Below, piece after piece: positions 22,796 to 32,354 of a stretch of 64,000 nucleotides of DNA. The notes under the pieces are model-generated. The model was not told where the DNA came from and did no database searches. It was given only the letters and a program-made list of their open reading frames with translations. The DNA lies in the NCBI RefSeq assembly GCF_027944005.1, contig NZ_AP027204.1, positions 1,240,001-1,304,000 of the forward strand, given 5' to 3'. The DNA comes from Polynucleobacter sp. SHI8 (GTDB taxonomy: Bacteria; Pseudomonadota; Gammaproteobacteria; Burkholderiales; Burkholderiaceae). How positions within the stretch are numbered: position 1 is the stretch's first letter; every line of letters starts with the position of its first letter. Both the position numbers and the translations under genes were made by a program.

Positions 22796-25171
22796 TTAAA
22801 AAGTTGTTCCAATTTGAAATTGGAAGTTTTGAATTTTATCTAAACTAGTTGTATTAAGCGGAATACCATAACTGAATTTTAATGGACCTAATGGAGAAAT
22901 CCAAGTAATACCAGCTCCATATGAATATCTCAAGTCGCCCATATTAGGTGCTCCATCATACACATTACCAGCATCGAAAAACACAAAAAAGCGTAAGGTT
23001 TTATCTGTTCCAGACCCAGGGACGGGGAAAGCGTATTCTGCATTAAATACTGCTTTCGAAGAACCGCCCGTTGGTTGATAAATACCTAAAGTTGGATTAT
23101 AAACTTGAGGGCCTAAAGATCCCGGTGTATAACCTCGAACAGATCCAATACCACCAATATAGTAATTTTTCGTAATTGGGAAAGGTTTATCTCCATAAGC
23201 CATCCCATATCCAAGTTGTCCACTCAGTGCAATCACATTCGTTTTTGTCAGAGGATAAAAGTATTGATGCTGATAGAACAAGCGATAGTATTGCATTTGA
23301 TCAATCGGCATCGATACTTCAGCATTTGCCACTTGATAATTACCACTACTAGGGAGAAGTGCACTATCCCGTCCGTCTTTTGACCAACCTACAGACAATG
23401 GAATATTCCAAGAACTTCCAGAATAGTACCCATTACGAGGGTCATTGGAAGTACCATCAACTAATGAAGGATCATATCCAGATATGCTTGCGGCATATTG
23501 CTGATAGGTTAAAGGTGAGTTTTGGGTAGTATTGAGCTCTAATCTCTCAAATGCACCGCCAACAAAATACCGCCCTTTTTCTGAATAAGGAATACCAAAA
23601 CGTAAAGAGGTACCAGTATTAATGATGGTGTAATCCGAGTCACCTAAGTAATATAGTGGACGTGAAGTTCTGTAGTAGACATCGGTATATCGGCTAATAC
23701 CATCTTCGGTAAAGTAAGGGTCAAATTGAGATAAAACTAAGGTTCGGTTAACTTGACTGGTATTGATGTTGAATCCAACACTGGTTCCTGTACCAAAAGC
23801 ATTTTCTTGGTTAATACCTGCGGAAAGAACAACTCCCTCAGAGGAGGAGTATCCAGCACCTAAACTGAGAGAGCCTGAGGGTTTTTCAGCTACTTTTACA
23901 TTTAAATCAACTTGATCATTCGATCCGGGGATTTCCTGAGTACCAACATCAACCTCAGTAAAGTAACCTAATCGATTGATTCTGTCTTTGGATAATTTGA
24001 TCTTTTCACCATCATACCAAGAGCTTTCTAACTGGCGCATCTCGCGACGAATGACTGTATCTCTTGTTTTAGCATTCCCAGAAATACTGATATTCCTGAC
24101 ATAAGCTCTTTTTCCTGGGTCAACAACCAGTAACATATCTACTAGTTTTTCTTCTTTGCGTAAATCTGGTTGAGGTGTGATGGTTGCAAATGCATACCCA
24201 TAAGTACTCAATGAATCTGCAATTGCTTTAGTACCTAGATTTAACTTTGCCGATGAAAAAATTTCGCCGGGCTTTAGAGGAATCAAAGCTTTGAACTCAT
24301 CTTCCTTTCCAAACATCTCCCCACCCAACTTAATATCTTTTACTTTGTACTGATCACCCTCAAAGATATTGATGGTGACATACATTCCCTTTTTATCAGG
24401 CGAAATAGATATTTGGGTAGAGTCAATACGAAACTCTAGATAACCTTGATTTAAATAGAAAGAACGTATGTTTTCAAGGTCAGCAGATAGTTTTTGCTTC
24501 GAATAACGGTTGTTTTTTGAATACCAAGAAAACCAACCTCCGATAGAAAGTTGCATTTGGCTTTTAAGCTCTTTTTCACTAAATGCTTTATTGCCGATAA
24601 TGTTGATTTCAGAAATAGTGGATACAATTCCTTCTTCAATATTAAAGTACACAGATACTTGATTTCTTTCACCCGGAGTAACTGTAGTAACAATTTCAGC
24701 GTCATAGAAACCCTTACTTACATACTGGCGCTTGATTTCTTGTTCAGCTTTGTCAACAAGTGCCTTATCAAAGTATCTTGCATCTGCTAGTCCAATCGCT
24801 CTTAAGGCTTTTAAAATAGCCTCTTTCTCAAATTCTTTCATACCAGTAAAGTCAACTTTAGAAATAGTTGGTCGTTCTTCCACGAGAACAATCAACACAT
24901 TATTTTCGACTTTAACTTGAACATCTTTAAAAAAACCGGTATTAAATAGGCTTCGAATCGCATCAGCACCCATGGAGTCATCAAATGTCTCCCCAACTTT
25001 AACGGGCAAATAACTAAATACAGTTCCAGGCTCAACACGTTGAAGACCTTCAACGCGGATATCTTTCACAACAAAAGGCTCAGCCGCAAGGCTCAGCTCA
25101 CTATGTATCATGGTTCCTAGACTAAATGCTAGAGCAATCGCGAGATGTAATTTATTTTTCTTAATATTCAA
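22796..25171 (-). CDS. bamA: Outer membrane protein assembly factor BamA
   Basis: Central Omp85 component of the beta-barrel assembly machine. 791 residues. Signal peptide at about 1-30, five POTRA domains (starting FVVKDIRVEGLQRVEPGTVF) to about residue 420, then a 16-strand barrel. The conserved loop-6 motif VRGY is in GSVRGYTPGSLGP, and the chain ends in the aromatic signature FQFQIGTTF. Placed between rseP and skp, the conserved order. Confidence 0.98.
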   Translation of the reverse strand: MNIKKNKLHLAIALAFSLGTMIHSELSLAAEPFVVKDIRVEGLQRVEPGTVFSYLPVKVGETFDDSMGADAIRSLFNTGFFKDVQVKVENNVLIVLVEERPTISKVDFTGMKEFEKEAILKALRAIGLADARYFDKALVDKAEQEIKRQYVSKGFYDAEIVTTVTPGERNQVSVYFNIEEGIVSTISEINIIGNKAFSEKELKSQMQLSIGGWFSWYSKNNRYSKQKLSADLENIRSFYLNQGYLEFRIDSTQISISPDKKGMYVTINIFEGDQYKVKDIKLGGEMFGKEDEFKALIPLKPGEIFSSAKLNLGTKAIADSLSTYGYAFATITPQPDLRKEEKLVDMLLVVDPGKRAYVRNISISGNAKTRDTVIRREMRQLESSWYDGEKIKLSKDRINRLGYFTEVDVGTQEIPGSNDQVDLNVKVAEKPSGSLSLGAGYSSSEGVVLSAGINQENAFGTGTSVGFNINTSQVNRTLVLSQFDPYFTEDGISRYTDVYYRTSRPLYYLGDSDYTIINTGTSLRFGIPYSEKGRYFVGGAFERLELNTTQNSPLTYQQYAASISGYDPSLVDGTSNDPRNGYYSGSSWNIPLSVGWSKDGRDSALLPSSGNYQVANAEVSMPIDQMQYYRLFYQHQYFYPLTKTNVIALSGQLGYGMAYGDKPFPITKNYYIGGIGSVRGYTPGSLGPQVYNPTLGIYQPTGGSSKAVFNAEYAFPVPGSGTDKTLRFFVFFDAGNVYDGAPNMGDLRYSYGAGITWISPLGPLKFSYGIPLNTTSLDKIQNFQFQIGTTF

Positions 25172-25247
25172 CTAAAAGGCTCTTAAATTCAATGTAATTA
25201 TTGTCAGATTAATGCATAAAATCCAATAGATTAGATTCTACACTCCA

Positions 25248-26372
25248 TTATCCATGAAAAAGCCGTGATAAATCATTAAAAACAGCAATTCCTGTAAGGA
25301 TAAGTATTCCAAGAACGCCTAGTTTGGAGGTAAACTCCCTCACTTCTGTCGATACGGCCTTTCCACGTAGTAATTCAAAAAAATCAAAAACTAGTTGGCC
25401 GCCATCTAGCATTGGTAAAGGTAATAAATTCATAAGCCCTAAACTAATACTGATGAGTACTAAAAATCCAATATATGCGGTAAAGCCGGAATTGGCTGAC
25501 TGACCAGCCATACCAGCTATTCCAATAGGACCACTGATCTGGTTAAGGGATGCCTTGCCAGTAACTAGAGACCAAATGCTCAAAGCCGAAACAGTAGTGA
25601 TATCTTGAACTCTTTCAAATGAACGAGAGATGGATTCTGTGATTCCAAGCTCTAAACGAAAAGTAGGTAAGGGATTATCCTTGCTCAATATCAAGCCTAG
25701 TTGAGAAAACATATCATTTTTGAGGTGAAGTGATTGTATTTCATCATGTGTAAAGGCGACTCTAGTATCACCACTCCCTTCATGAGCCACTTGTAATACA
25801 AACCCCTGTTCACCCATCATTGTTCGTAAAAGTTTCCAGCGTAAACGATTCCAACTATCGATTGGGGTAAATTCAACACTCAGATCAACACCATCAGAGT
25901 CCTTTGGTAGGAAGGCAAATCCCCTAACCTCATCACCATCAACTAATCCTGCTTTAGCTGCAATAGAATTTACCGGAGGCTCATCTAAAATTGCTTTTAC
26001 CTGCAATGGACCACTTAAATACAAAATGAATAAAAAGATAAAGGCAAGTAGAAAATTTGCAAAAGGACCTGCCGCAACAACACTTGATCGCTTCCATAAA
26101 GCTTGTTGATCAAATGCGTGAGCAATTTGCTCTGCATTTAAGTTGCTATGCGTTCTAGTATCAATCATCTTGACATACCCACCTAAAGGAATGGCGGATA
26201 AAACAAACTCTGTCCCTAAGGGTTTGCTTGGTTTTTTTCTCAGTAATACTGGTCCAAATCCGATGGAAAATCGTTCTACAGCGATACCACACCACTTTGC
26301 CACGATGTAGTGTCCAAACTCATGAAATCCTACGAGGATAACAATTGCAACTAAAAAAGAAATTAAGGTCAT
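25248..26372 (-). CDS. rseP: Site-2 protease RseP (short form)
   Basis: Inner membrane zinc metalloprotease of intramembrane proteolysis; in E. coli it cleaves RseA to release sigma-E and clears signal peptide remnants. 374 residues against about 450 in homologues with two PDZ domains. Zinc site HEFGH at 17-21, conserved GFGP and GGYVKM loop, and the second active-site motif NLLPLPMLDGGQL at 315-327 with D323. Only one PDZ-like stretch is visible (AAKAGLVDGDEV), so one PDZ domain seems missing or strongly diverged. Overlaps dxr by 4 bp. Confidence 0.95.
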   Translation of the reverse strand: MTLISFLVAIVILVGFHEFGHYIVAKWCGIAVERFSIGFGPVLLRKKPSKPLGTEFVLSAIPLGGYVKMIDTRTHSNLNAEQIAHAFDQQALWKRSSVVAAGPFANFLLAFIFLFILYLSGPLQVKAILDEPPVNSIAAKAGLVDGDEVRGFAFLPKDSDGVDLSVEFTPIDSWNRLRWKLLRTMMGEQGFVLQVAHEGSGDTRVAFTHDEIQSLHLKNDMFSQLGLILSKDNPLPTFRLELGITESISRSFERVQDITTVSALSIWSLVTGKASLNQISGPIGIAGMAGQSANSGFTAYIGFLVLISISLGLMNLLPLPMLDGGQLVFDFFELLRGKAVSTEVREFTSKLGVLGILILTGIAVFNDLSRLFHG

Positions 26373-27538
26373 TGCAGGGCCTCCAAAATATATTGTTTTG
26401 TTTTATCTCTAGCAAGTTGATCGACTGATAAAACTAACTCTAATGATGTAGCCGGTTCAGATGGAATATTTTCTAATACTTGAGAAACGACTTGAACTAT
26501 TTGAGGATAGGTAATCTGACGATTAAGAAAACTTTCTACCGCAACTTCATTGGCAGCATTCATGATAGCTGGGGCGGTTCCTCTTAATCTTGCTGCTTCA
26601 CGGGCTAGTGTTATGGCAGGAAATCGTTGGACATCTGCAGGCATAAAATTAAGTTGGCCAAGTTGCATCATATCTAACGGCTTAACGCCAGATGCTATTC
26701 TTTGCGGCCAACCCAAACCAAATGCGATTGGCGTTCGCATATCCGGCTCTCCTAGCTGCGCAAGTAGTGATCCATCAACATACCTTACTAAGGAGTGAAT
26801 CACGCTTTGTGGATGTATCACAATCTGAATTTTCTCTTGAGGCATTTGGAAAAGCCACATCGCTTCAATCAACTCAAGGCCTTTATTCATCATCGTCGAT
26901 GAATCAACTGATATCTTTCTCCCCATCACCCAATTAGGATGCGCACATGCTTCTTCAGGAGTGACGTGCATTAATGTTTCGATCGGACGATGTAAAAACG
27001 GCCCCCCTGAAGCAGTCAGAAGGAGCTCGTCAATTTCTAAGGGGTTACTATCTTTCGAGTGGGGTAAACACTGGTAGATGGCATTATGTTCACTATCTAT
27101 CGGTAATAATTCAGCACCACTTTGAGCAACCACATCCATCAAAATTTGACCTGACATTACTAAGGCTTCTTTGTTGGCAAGCAAAATTCTTTTCCCAGCT
27201 TTAGCGGCTTCGATCGTCGGCAATAAACCAGCTGCGCCAACGATAGCTGACATGACAGTATCAACTTGATGTTGCATCACAGCTTCAATCAAACCCTCTG
27301 GTCCAAATAAGACTTGAGTTGAAGAATGAGGTAAAAGTGATTTCAGCTGTTTGGCTAATTCAGCATTCGCGACAACAGCAATTTCAGGTTGAAACTGAAT
27401 ACATTGTTTTGCTAATTTTTCAATTTGAGTATTAGCGGTTAAAGTTTTTACTTGGAATAAATCTGGATGGCGTGCAACTACGTCTAGGGTATTTTCACCG
27501 ATTGATCCAGTAGAACCCAATATACATAAGCCTCTCAT
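26369..27538 (-). CDS. dxr: 1-deoxy-D-xylulose 5-phosphate reductoisomerase
   Basis: Second enzyme of the MEP pathway, making MEP from DXP with NADPH; it feeds undecaprenyl and quinone synthesis together with uppS. Start placed at ATG 27538 (389 residues), which overlaps the cdsA stop as ATGA and has AAGGA 5 nt upstream; the longer frame to 27556 is not supported. NADPH motif LGSTGSIGENTLDV, metal and substrate residues in LPIDSEHNAIYQCL and MNKGLELIEAMWLF. Confidence 0.97.
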   Translation of the reverse strand: MRGLCILGSTGSIGENTLDVVARHPDLFQVKTLTANTQIEKLAKQCIQFQPEIAVVANAELAKQLKSLLPHSSTQVLFGPEGLIEAVMQHQVDTVMSAIVGAAGLLPTIEAAKAGKRILLANKEALVMSGQILMDVVAQSGAELLPIDSEHNAIYQCLPHSKDSNPLEIDELLLTASGGPFLHRPIETLMHVTPEEACAHPNWVMGRKISVDSSTMMNKGLELIEAMWLFQMPQEKIQIVIHPQSVIHSLVRYVDGSLLAQLGEPDMRTPIAFGLGWPQRIASGVKPLDMMQLGQLNFMPADVQRFPAITLAREAARLRGTAPAIMNAANEVAVESFLNRQITYPQIVQVVSQVLENIPSEPATSLELVLSVDQLARDKTKQYILEALQ

Positions 27539-28395
27539 GATATTCCTTGAATGCATATTGCAGCAATTGGTAAGACTGGCAATAGCGCGTCAAGACGATC
27601 CATAACCCCGCCATGACCTGGCAATAGACCACTACTATCTTTCATGCCGGAGATTCTTTTGAGCTGGGATTCAAACAAATCACCGACAACACTCATACCA
27701 GCTAAAAATATACATAAGGGTATTAAAACTATCCAACTAGATTGTTGCCCAATAACATTAAAAAAGTTCATGGAGGAAATATTAAGTGAAAAGAAGATGC
27801 ATCCCAATATGCAAACAGCCAGCATTCCTCCAATTACTCCTTCAATAGATTTTCCAGGACTTAATTGAGGAGCTAATTTATTTTTACCTATTTGTTTTCC
27901 TACGAAATAAGCACCAATGTCAGCTGTCCAAACAATCATGAGTACAGAAAGCAAAACCCATAATCCTTTGTCTTTTAAAAGCATAAATGCATACCAATCA
28001 CTCAAAAATATAATCACTCCTGCAATTGCAAGTAACGGTGTATTGGTTTTGATCGAAAATTGTAATTTTTTACTTAAGATGAAAGGCACAACGATCAACC
28101 AAAAAATCATACTCACCCATAAAATACCCAGCATCAAATAACTGAATAAGGTAATAACATTTTGATTATTACCTTCAATACAGTAAATCAGAAGAACCAA
28201 TAAGGCTTGAATCATTACACTGTAAAAAATAGGTAATCGTGATTTCACACCCCAGATGAATCTTCCCCACTCCCAAGAAGCCAAAGAAATGATGATAGAC
28301 ACTACTAGTGAAAGAATAATAGTTGGGCTAAACAAGAGAATAGGAATAAATACGGATAATAAAACGACAGCCGTAATAACGCGCGTTTTAAGCAT
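27535..28395 (-). CDS. cdsA: Phosphatidate cytidylyltransferase
   Basis: Integral membrane enzyme making CDP-diacylglycerol for phospholipid synthesis. 286 residues with about eight hydrophobic segments. Signature near the C-terminus: SPGKSIEGVIGG, GDLFESQLKRISGMKDSSGLLPGHGGVMDRLDAL (metal-binding Asp residues). The start overlaps the uppS 3' end by 8 bp, and the stop overlaps dxr. Confidence 0.96.
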   Translation of the reverse strand: MLKTRVITAVVLLSVFIPILLFSPTIILSLVVSIIISLASWEWGRFIWGVKSRLPIFYSVMIQALLVLLIYCIEGNNQNVITLFSYLMLGILWVSMIFWLIVVPFILSKKLQFSIKTNTPLLAIAGVIIFLSDWYAFMLLKDKGLWVLLSVLMIVWTADIGAYFVGKQIGKNKLAPQLSPGKSIEGVIGGMLAVCILGCIFFSLNISSMNFFNVIGQQSSWIVLIPLCIFLAGMSVVGDLFESQLKRISGMKDSSGLLPGHGGVMDRLDALLPVLPIAAICIQGIS

Positions 28396-29164
28396 TTTTA
28401 GAGATGGTTTTTTCTAATATCTGTAAACCTGTTTGCCCAAATCGACGTTCACGCTTTCTGAACCAATGGAGACTATCTTCAAAAGCTTTTGCATCAAAGT
28501 CTGGCCAAAATATATCTGTGAAATACATTTCTGTATATGCTAACTGCCATAAAAGAAAATTACTGATGCGCTGTTCTCCACCAGTTCGGATAAATAAGTC
28601 AGGTTCTGGTGCATATGCCATGGCAAGATAAGGATGAAGCCATGATTCATTAATCAGTGCAGGATCGATATTTGGATTTTGCGCAAGGGCTTTTCGAGTT
28701 GCATTCAAAATGTCCCAGCGGCCACCGTAGTTGGCTGCAATCGTTAAAACTAAACCGGTATTATTCTCCGTTAAACGCTCAGCAATTTCGACCCGTTTTT
28801 GTATGTTTTCTGGAAAGCCACTCATATCCCCAATCAACCTTAGACGAATGTTATTCGTGTGGAGTCGGGCAACTTCCTTATCTAATGCTTTAAAAAATAG
28901 ATTCATTAAGAAATTAACTTCATCTTTTGGACGACGCCAATTCTCTGAACTAAATGCAAATAATGTTAAAAATTCAACACCATGTAAAGTACATTGCTCA
29001 ACAATATTCCGTACGGTCTCTAGCCCTTTTGAATGTCCTGCAACTCGGGGTAAAAACCGTTGGTTAGCCCAACGACCATTGCCATCCATAATGATTGCAA
29101 TATGTCGGGGAATTACACTGGTTTTAGGTACTTCTATCGTTGAACTATTAATAATGGACTCCAT
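28388..29164 (-). CDS. uppS: Undecaprenyl diphosphate synthase (cis-prenyltransferase)
   Basis: Builds the C55 lipid carrier for peptidoglycan and O-antigen from IPP and FPP. 258 residues. Catalytic Asp in IAIIMDGNGRWA, substrate helix in GHSKGLETVRNIVEQC, FAFSSENWRRP motif and the C-terminal RTGGEQRISNFLLWQLAYTE signature. Follows frr by 20 bp. Confidence 0.98.
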   Translation of the reverse strand: MESIINSSTIEVPKTSVIPRHIAIIMDGNGRWANQRFLPRVAGHSKGLETVRNIVEQCTLHGVEFLTLFAFSSENWRRPKDEVNFLMNLFFKALDKEVARLHTNNIRLRLIGDMSGFPENIQKRVEIAERLTENNTGLVLTIAANYGGRWDILNATRKALAQNPNIDPALINESWLHPYLAMAYAPEPDLFIRTGGEQRISNFLLWQLAYTEMYFTDIFWPDFDAKAFEDSLHWFRKRERRFGQTGLQILEKTISKNA

Positions 29165-29184
29165 GTGAGTAAATATATCAATGA

Positions 29185-29745
29185 CTAAACAGTCATAATT
29201 TCTTTTTCTTTTTCTTGCACAATCTTATCGATTTCTGTAACAAAACGATCAGTACGTTTTTGCACATCATCTTGTGAACGGCGCTCATCATCCTCTGAAA
29301 TTAACTTATCCTTGGTTAATTTTTTGAGAGATTCATTCGCATCGCGCCTTAAATTACGGATGGCAATCTTTGCATCTTCACCTTCTGATTTGACGACTTT
29401 AACTAAGTCGCGACGACGCTCTTCAGTCAATGCAGGCATTGGAATCCGAATAACATTACCCTGCGTCGCTGGATTGAGGCCTAAATCAGAATCACGTATG
29501 GCTTTTTCCACAACGGCAATCATATTTTTTTCCCATGGAGTCGCAGTAAGTGTTCTGGCATCCGCTAAACCTAAAGCAGCAACTTGAGAAATGGGAGTTG
29601 GATTTCCGTAATAGTCGACTTGAATATGCTCCAATAAGCCCGTACTGGCTCTTCCTGTACGAATTTTCGCTAAAGCATTTTTTAAAGCCTCTATGGACTT
29701 ATTCATTCTTTGATCCACACTGGATATAACTTCATTTGCTGACAT
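29185..29745 (-). CDS. frr: Ribosome recycling factor
   Basis: Splits post-termination ribosomes with EF-G. 186 residues, tRNA-mimic fold: three-helix bundle (VDQRMNKSIEALKNALAKIRTGRAS... ERRRDLVKVVKSEGEDAKIAIRNLRRDA) with the small domain around YYGNPTPISQVA. Follows pyrH by 13 bp, the usual pairing. Confidence 0.98.
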   Translation of the reverse strand: MSANEVISSVDQRMNKSIEALKNALAKIRTGRASTGLLEHIQVDYYGNPTPISQVAALGLADARTLTATPWEKNMIAVVEKAIRDSDLGLNPATQGNVIRIPMPALTEERRRDLVKVVKSEGEDAKIAIRNLRRDANESLKKLTKDKLISEDDERRSQDDVQKRTDRFVTEIDKIVQEKEKEIMTV

Positions 29746-29758
29746 AACAGTTCCTTAA

Positions 29759-30469
29759 TTACACATGTACCAAAGTGCCTTCTTGTTCTCCATTGACTAC
29801 TCGGAGTAAAGAGCCTGGTTTAAATATTGAAAATACTTTAATCGGTAATTGACGATCGCGACATAATGCAAAGGCAGTCGCATCCATGACTTGCAGGTTT
29901 TTACTAATCGCTTCATCAAAACTAATAGATTCATACCGTGTGGCGTTGGCATCTTTATTTGGATCACTCGAGTAAATACCGTCGACTTTAGTAGCCTTCA
30001 AAACAATATCTACGCCCATTTCAGCTCCACGCAGAGCCGCTGCAGTATCTGTTGTAAAAAATGGATTTCCAGTACCTGCAGCAAAAATAACCACCTTACC
30101 TTCACTCATGTGACGAATTGCTCTTGGTCGAATATAGGGCTCGACCACTTGATCCATTCTTAAAGCAGACTGAACTCGAGCTTCAACTCCTTTTTGACGT
30201 AAAGCATCTTGCAGTGCTAAAGAATTCATCATCGTGGCAAGCATTCCCATATAGTCCGCTGTCGCTCTGTCCATTCCAGCGGCACCACCTGCAACACCTC
30301 TAAAAATATTACCACCACCAATAACAATAGCTAGCTTGATACCCTGATGAACTACCTTAGCTACTTCAGTCACCATCTGATCAATTGTCGCCGGATTGAT
30401 TCCGTAGGAATCGTTACCCATTAAAGCCTCACCAGATAACTTAAGAAGTACACTCTTATAGGCAGGCAT
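29759..30469 (-). CDS. pyrH: Uridylate kinase
   Basis: Phosphorylates UMP to UDP; hexameric amino-acid-kinase fold enzyme allosterically activated by GTP and inhibited by UTP in proteobacteria. 236 residues. Motifs: LKLSGEALMG, VIGGGNIFRG, TADYMGMLATMMN and DTAAALRGAEMG. It is separated from tsf by a bidirectional terminator, so it probably has its own promoter in the 91-bp gap. Confidence 0.98.
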   Translation of the reverse strand: MPAYKSVLLKLSGEALMGNDSYGINPATIDQMVTEVAKVVHQGIKLAIVIGGGNIFRGVAGGAAGMDRATADYMGMLATMMNSLALQDALRQKGVEARVQSALRMDQVVEPYIRPRAIRHMSEGKVVIFAAGTGNPFFTTDTAAALRGAEMGVDIVLKATKVDGIYSSDPNKDANATRYESISFDEAISKNLQVMDATAFALCRDRQLPIKVFSIFKPGSLLRVVNGEQEGTLVHV

Positions 30470-30512
30470 ATGGATTCTTTCTATTTACGATATTAAATCT
30501 ATTATAAAGGGC

Positions 30513-30546
30513 TAAAAAAGAGGCGCCTAAAAAGCGCCTTTTTTTA
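30513..30546. terminator. Bidirectional terminator between tsf and pyrH
   Basis: AGGCGC (30521-30526) and GCGCCT (30534-30539) form a GC-rich stem with loop CTAAAAA. A run of T follows on the plus strand, and a run of A precedes it, giving T6 after one C on the minus strand. On the coding (minus) strand it lies directly after tsf, so it terminates the rpsB-tsf transcript. Confidence 0.8.
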
Positions 30547-30560
30547 ATAAAAACAAACTC

Positions 30561-31448
30561 TTAGGCGCTACCTTTTGCCGCAGCAACCTGCGCTGCAACT
30601 TCTGCCGCAAAATCGTCTTGACGCTTTTCAATTCCTTCACCAACAATGTACATCGTGAAAGATTGAATACTTGTATTATTTTCTTTCAGCATTTGCTCAA
30701 CTGTCTGCTTATCATTTTTTACAAATGACTGATTTAAAAGAGAAACTTCTTTTAAATACTTTTGGATTGAACCTTCAACCATTTTGGCAACGATTTCTGG
30801 CGGTTTTCCTGATTCTGCAGCTTTTTGCTCAGCAACGCTCTTTTCAGCAGCAATTTTTTCTGCAGGTACATCTGCTGTAGATAGAGAAACTGGTTTCATT
30901 GCCGCGATATGCATCGCCACATCTTTAGCAGCCGTCTCATTTCCAGAAAACTCCACCATGACACCAATACGAGTTCCATGTAAATATGAAACGAGTGAAG
31001 TTCCTTGATGGAATACTTTGAAACGACGAATTGAAATGTTTTCACCAATACGACCAATCAACTCAGTACGAACTTGCTCAACTGTCTTTCCATCTAATGC
31101 CAATGCAGACAATGCTGCAACATCATCATTTGCGATGTGATGTTGAACAGCCAACTTGGCACAATCTTGCGTAAACTTTAAGAAATCGTCATTTTTGGAA
31201 ACAAAATCTGTTTCACAATTAATTTCGATCAATGTTCCTTGATTACCATCAATAAAGGATGCAATTACGCCCTCAGCAGTAACGCGAGATGCCGCTTTAC
31301 TAGCTTTACTACCTAATTTAACGCGCAAAAGCTCTTCGGCACGGACCATATCTCCTTGTGCTTCAGTTAACGCTTTTTTACATTCCATCATGGGAGCATC
31401 GGTCTTGGCCCGAAGCTCTCCTACCATTCCAGCAGTTATTGCTACCAT
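30561..31448 (-). CDS. tsf: Translation elongation factor Ts
   Basis: Guanine nucleotide exchange factor for EF-Tu. 295 residues. N-terminal UBA-like domain (ELRAKTDAPMMECKKALTEAQGDMVRAEELLR), the core block INCETDFVSKNDDF that contacts EF-Tu (the TDFV motif), and the C-terminal module with coiled coil. ATG overlaps the rpsB stop as TAATG, indicating translational coupling. Confidence 0.98.
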   Translation of the reverse strand: MVAITAGMVGELRAKTDAPMMECKKALTEAQGDMVRAEELLRVKLGSKASKAASRVTAEGVIASFIDGNQGTLIEINCETDFVSKNDDFLKFTQDCAKLAVQHHIANDDVAALSALALDGKTVEQVRTELIGRIGENISIRRFKVFHQGTSLVSYLHGTRIGVMVEFSGNETAAKDVAMHIAAMKPVSLSTADVPAEKIAAEKSVAEQKAAESGKPPEIVAKMVEGSIQKYLKEVSLLNQSFVKNDKQTVEQMLKENNTSIQSFTMYIVGEGIEKRQDDFAAEVAAQVAAAKGSA

Positions 31449-32200
31449 TAACCTTCCCGCCCTTCTTCGACTTGACTATCTTCAGTTGTTTCTTTGATTG
31501 ACTCTAATACTTGGTTGACTGCATTTGCCTTGCCTTCTAAGATAGCATCTGCCATTCCACGTACATAAAGAGTAACCGCTTTACTTGAGTCATCATTTCC
31601 AGGAATGATGAAATCAACACCCTCTGGTGAGTGATTAGTATCTACTACTGCTATGACAGGAATACCAAGTTTTTTGGCTTCTGTTAGAGCAATCTTATGA
31701 TACCCAACGTCTATGACAAAAATCGCTTCAGGAATACCGCCCATATCCTGAATACCACCTAAAGATTTTTGTAATTTATCTATTTCACGCTCATTCATCA
31801 AAGCTTCTTTTTTGGATAAACGCTCCCACTCGCCATTTTCCTGAGCTGCAGTCATTTCTTTCAAACGCTTGATTGAGCCTTTAACTGTTTTAAAGTTGGT
31901 TAATGTACCGCCCAACCATCTAGCATCAACATAGGGCATGCCAGCACGAGCAGCTTCTTCAGCAATAATTTCTTTGGATTGACGTTTTGTACCAACAAAC
32001 AAAATAGTGCCGCGATTAGAAGCAATATTTTTGGCAAACTTAATCGCCTCTTCGTACATCGGAAGAGTCTTCTCTAAGTTAATAATATGAATTTTATTGC
32101 GATGACCGTAAATAAATGGGGCCATCTTAGGGGACCAGAATCTGGTTTGGTGGCCAAAATGGCAACCAGCTTCGAGCATTTGACGCATTGTCACTGACAT
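31448..32200 (-). CDS. rpsB: 30S ribosomal protein S2
   Basis: Small subunit protein uS2, 250 residues. Marks: MRQMLEAGCHFGHQTRFWSPKM, NKIHIINLEKTL, PYVDARWLGGTLTNFKTV and IPVIAVVDTNHSPEGVDFIIPGNDD. AAGGAGA precedes the ATG. First gene of the rpsB-tsf unit, with a leader of about 120 nt that can fold. Confidence 0.98.
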   Translation of the reverse strand: MSVTMRQMLEAGCHFGHQTRFWSPKMAPFIYGHRNKIHIINLEKTLPMYEEAIKFAKNIASNRGTILFVGTKRQSKEIIAEEAARAGMPYVDARWLGGTLTNFKTVKGSIKRLKEMTAAQENGEWERLSKKEALMNEREIDKLQKSLGGIQDMGGIPEAIFVIDVGYHKIALTEAKKLGIPVIAVVDTNHSPEGVDFIIPGNDDSSKAVTLYVRGMADAILEGKANAVNQVLESIKETTEDSQVEEGREG

Positions 32201-32331
32201 AATTTCTCCTTAGGGTTTAAACTAAAGTCAAATCCTGATTACGCTCAATAGCGGCACCCCGGATGGTTTGACTCGTGATTCTTTGTGAATGAATAAGATT
32301 ATTCAACCCAACAAAGTTTCCACATTATAGA
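32201..32331 (-). promoter_or_regulatory. rpsB promoter and structured leader
   Basis: On the minus strand a perfect TATAAT -10 box corresponds to 32326-32331; a -35 box at 17 bp is poor. The transcript leader would be about 120 nt. Within it AGTCAAA (32226-32232) pairs with TTTGACT (32267-32273), extended by ATCC/GGAT with a 2-nt bulge. Leaders of rpsB are known autoregulatory targets of S2 in other proteobacteria; that this one works so is inference. The promoter lies against the start of the divergent map gene. Confidence 0.5.
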
Positions 32332-32354
32332 CTACTTTGAGTCATAATTCCACT

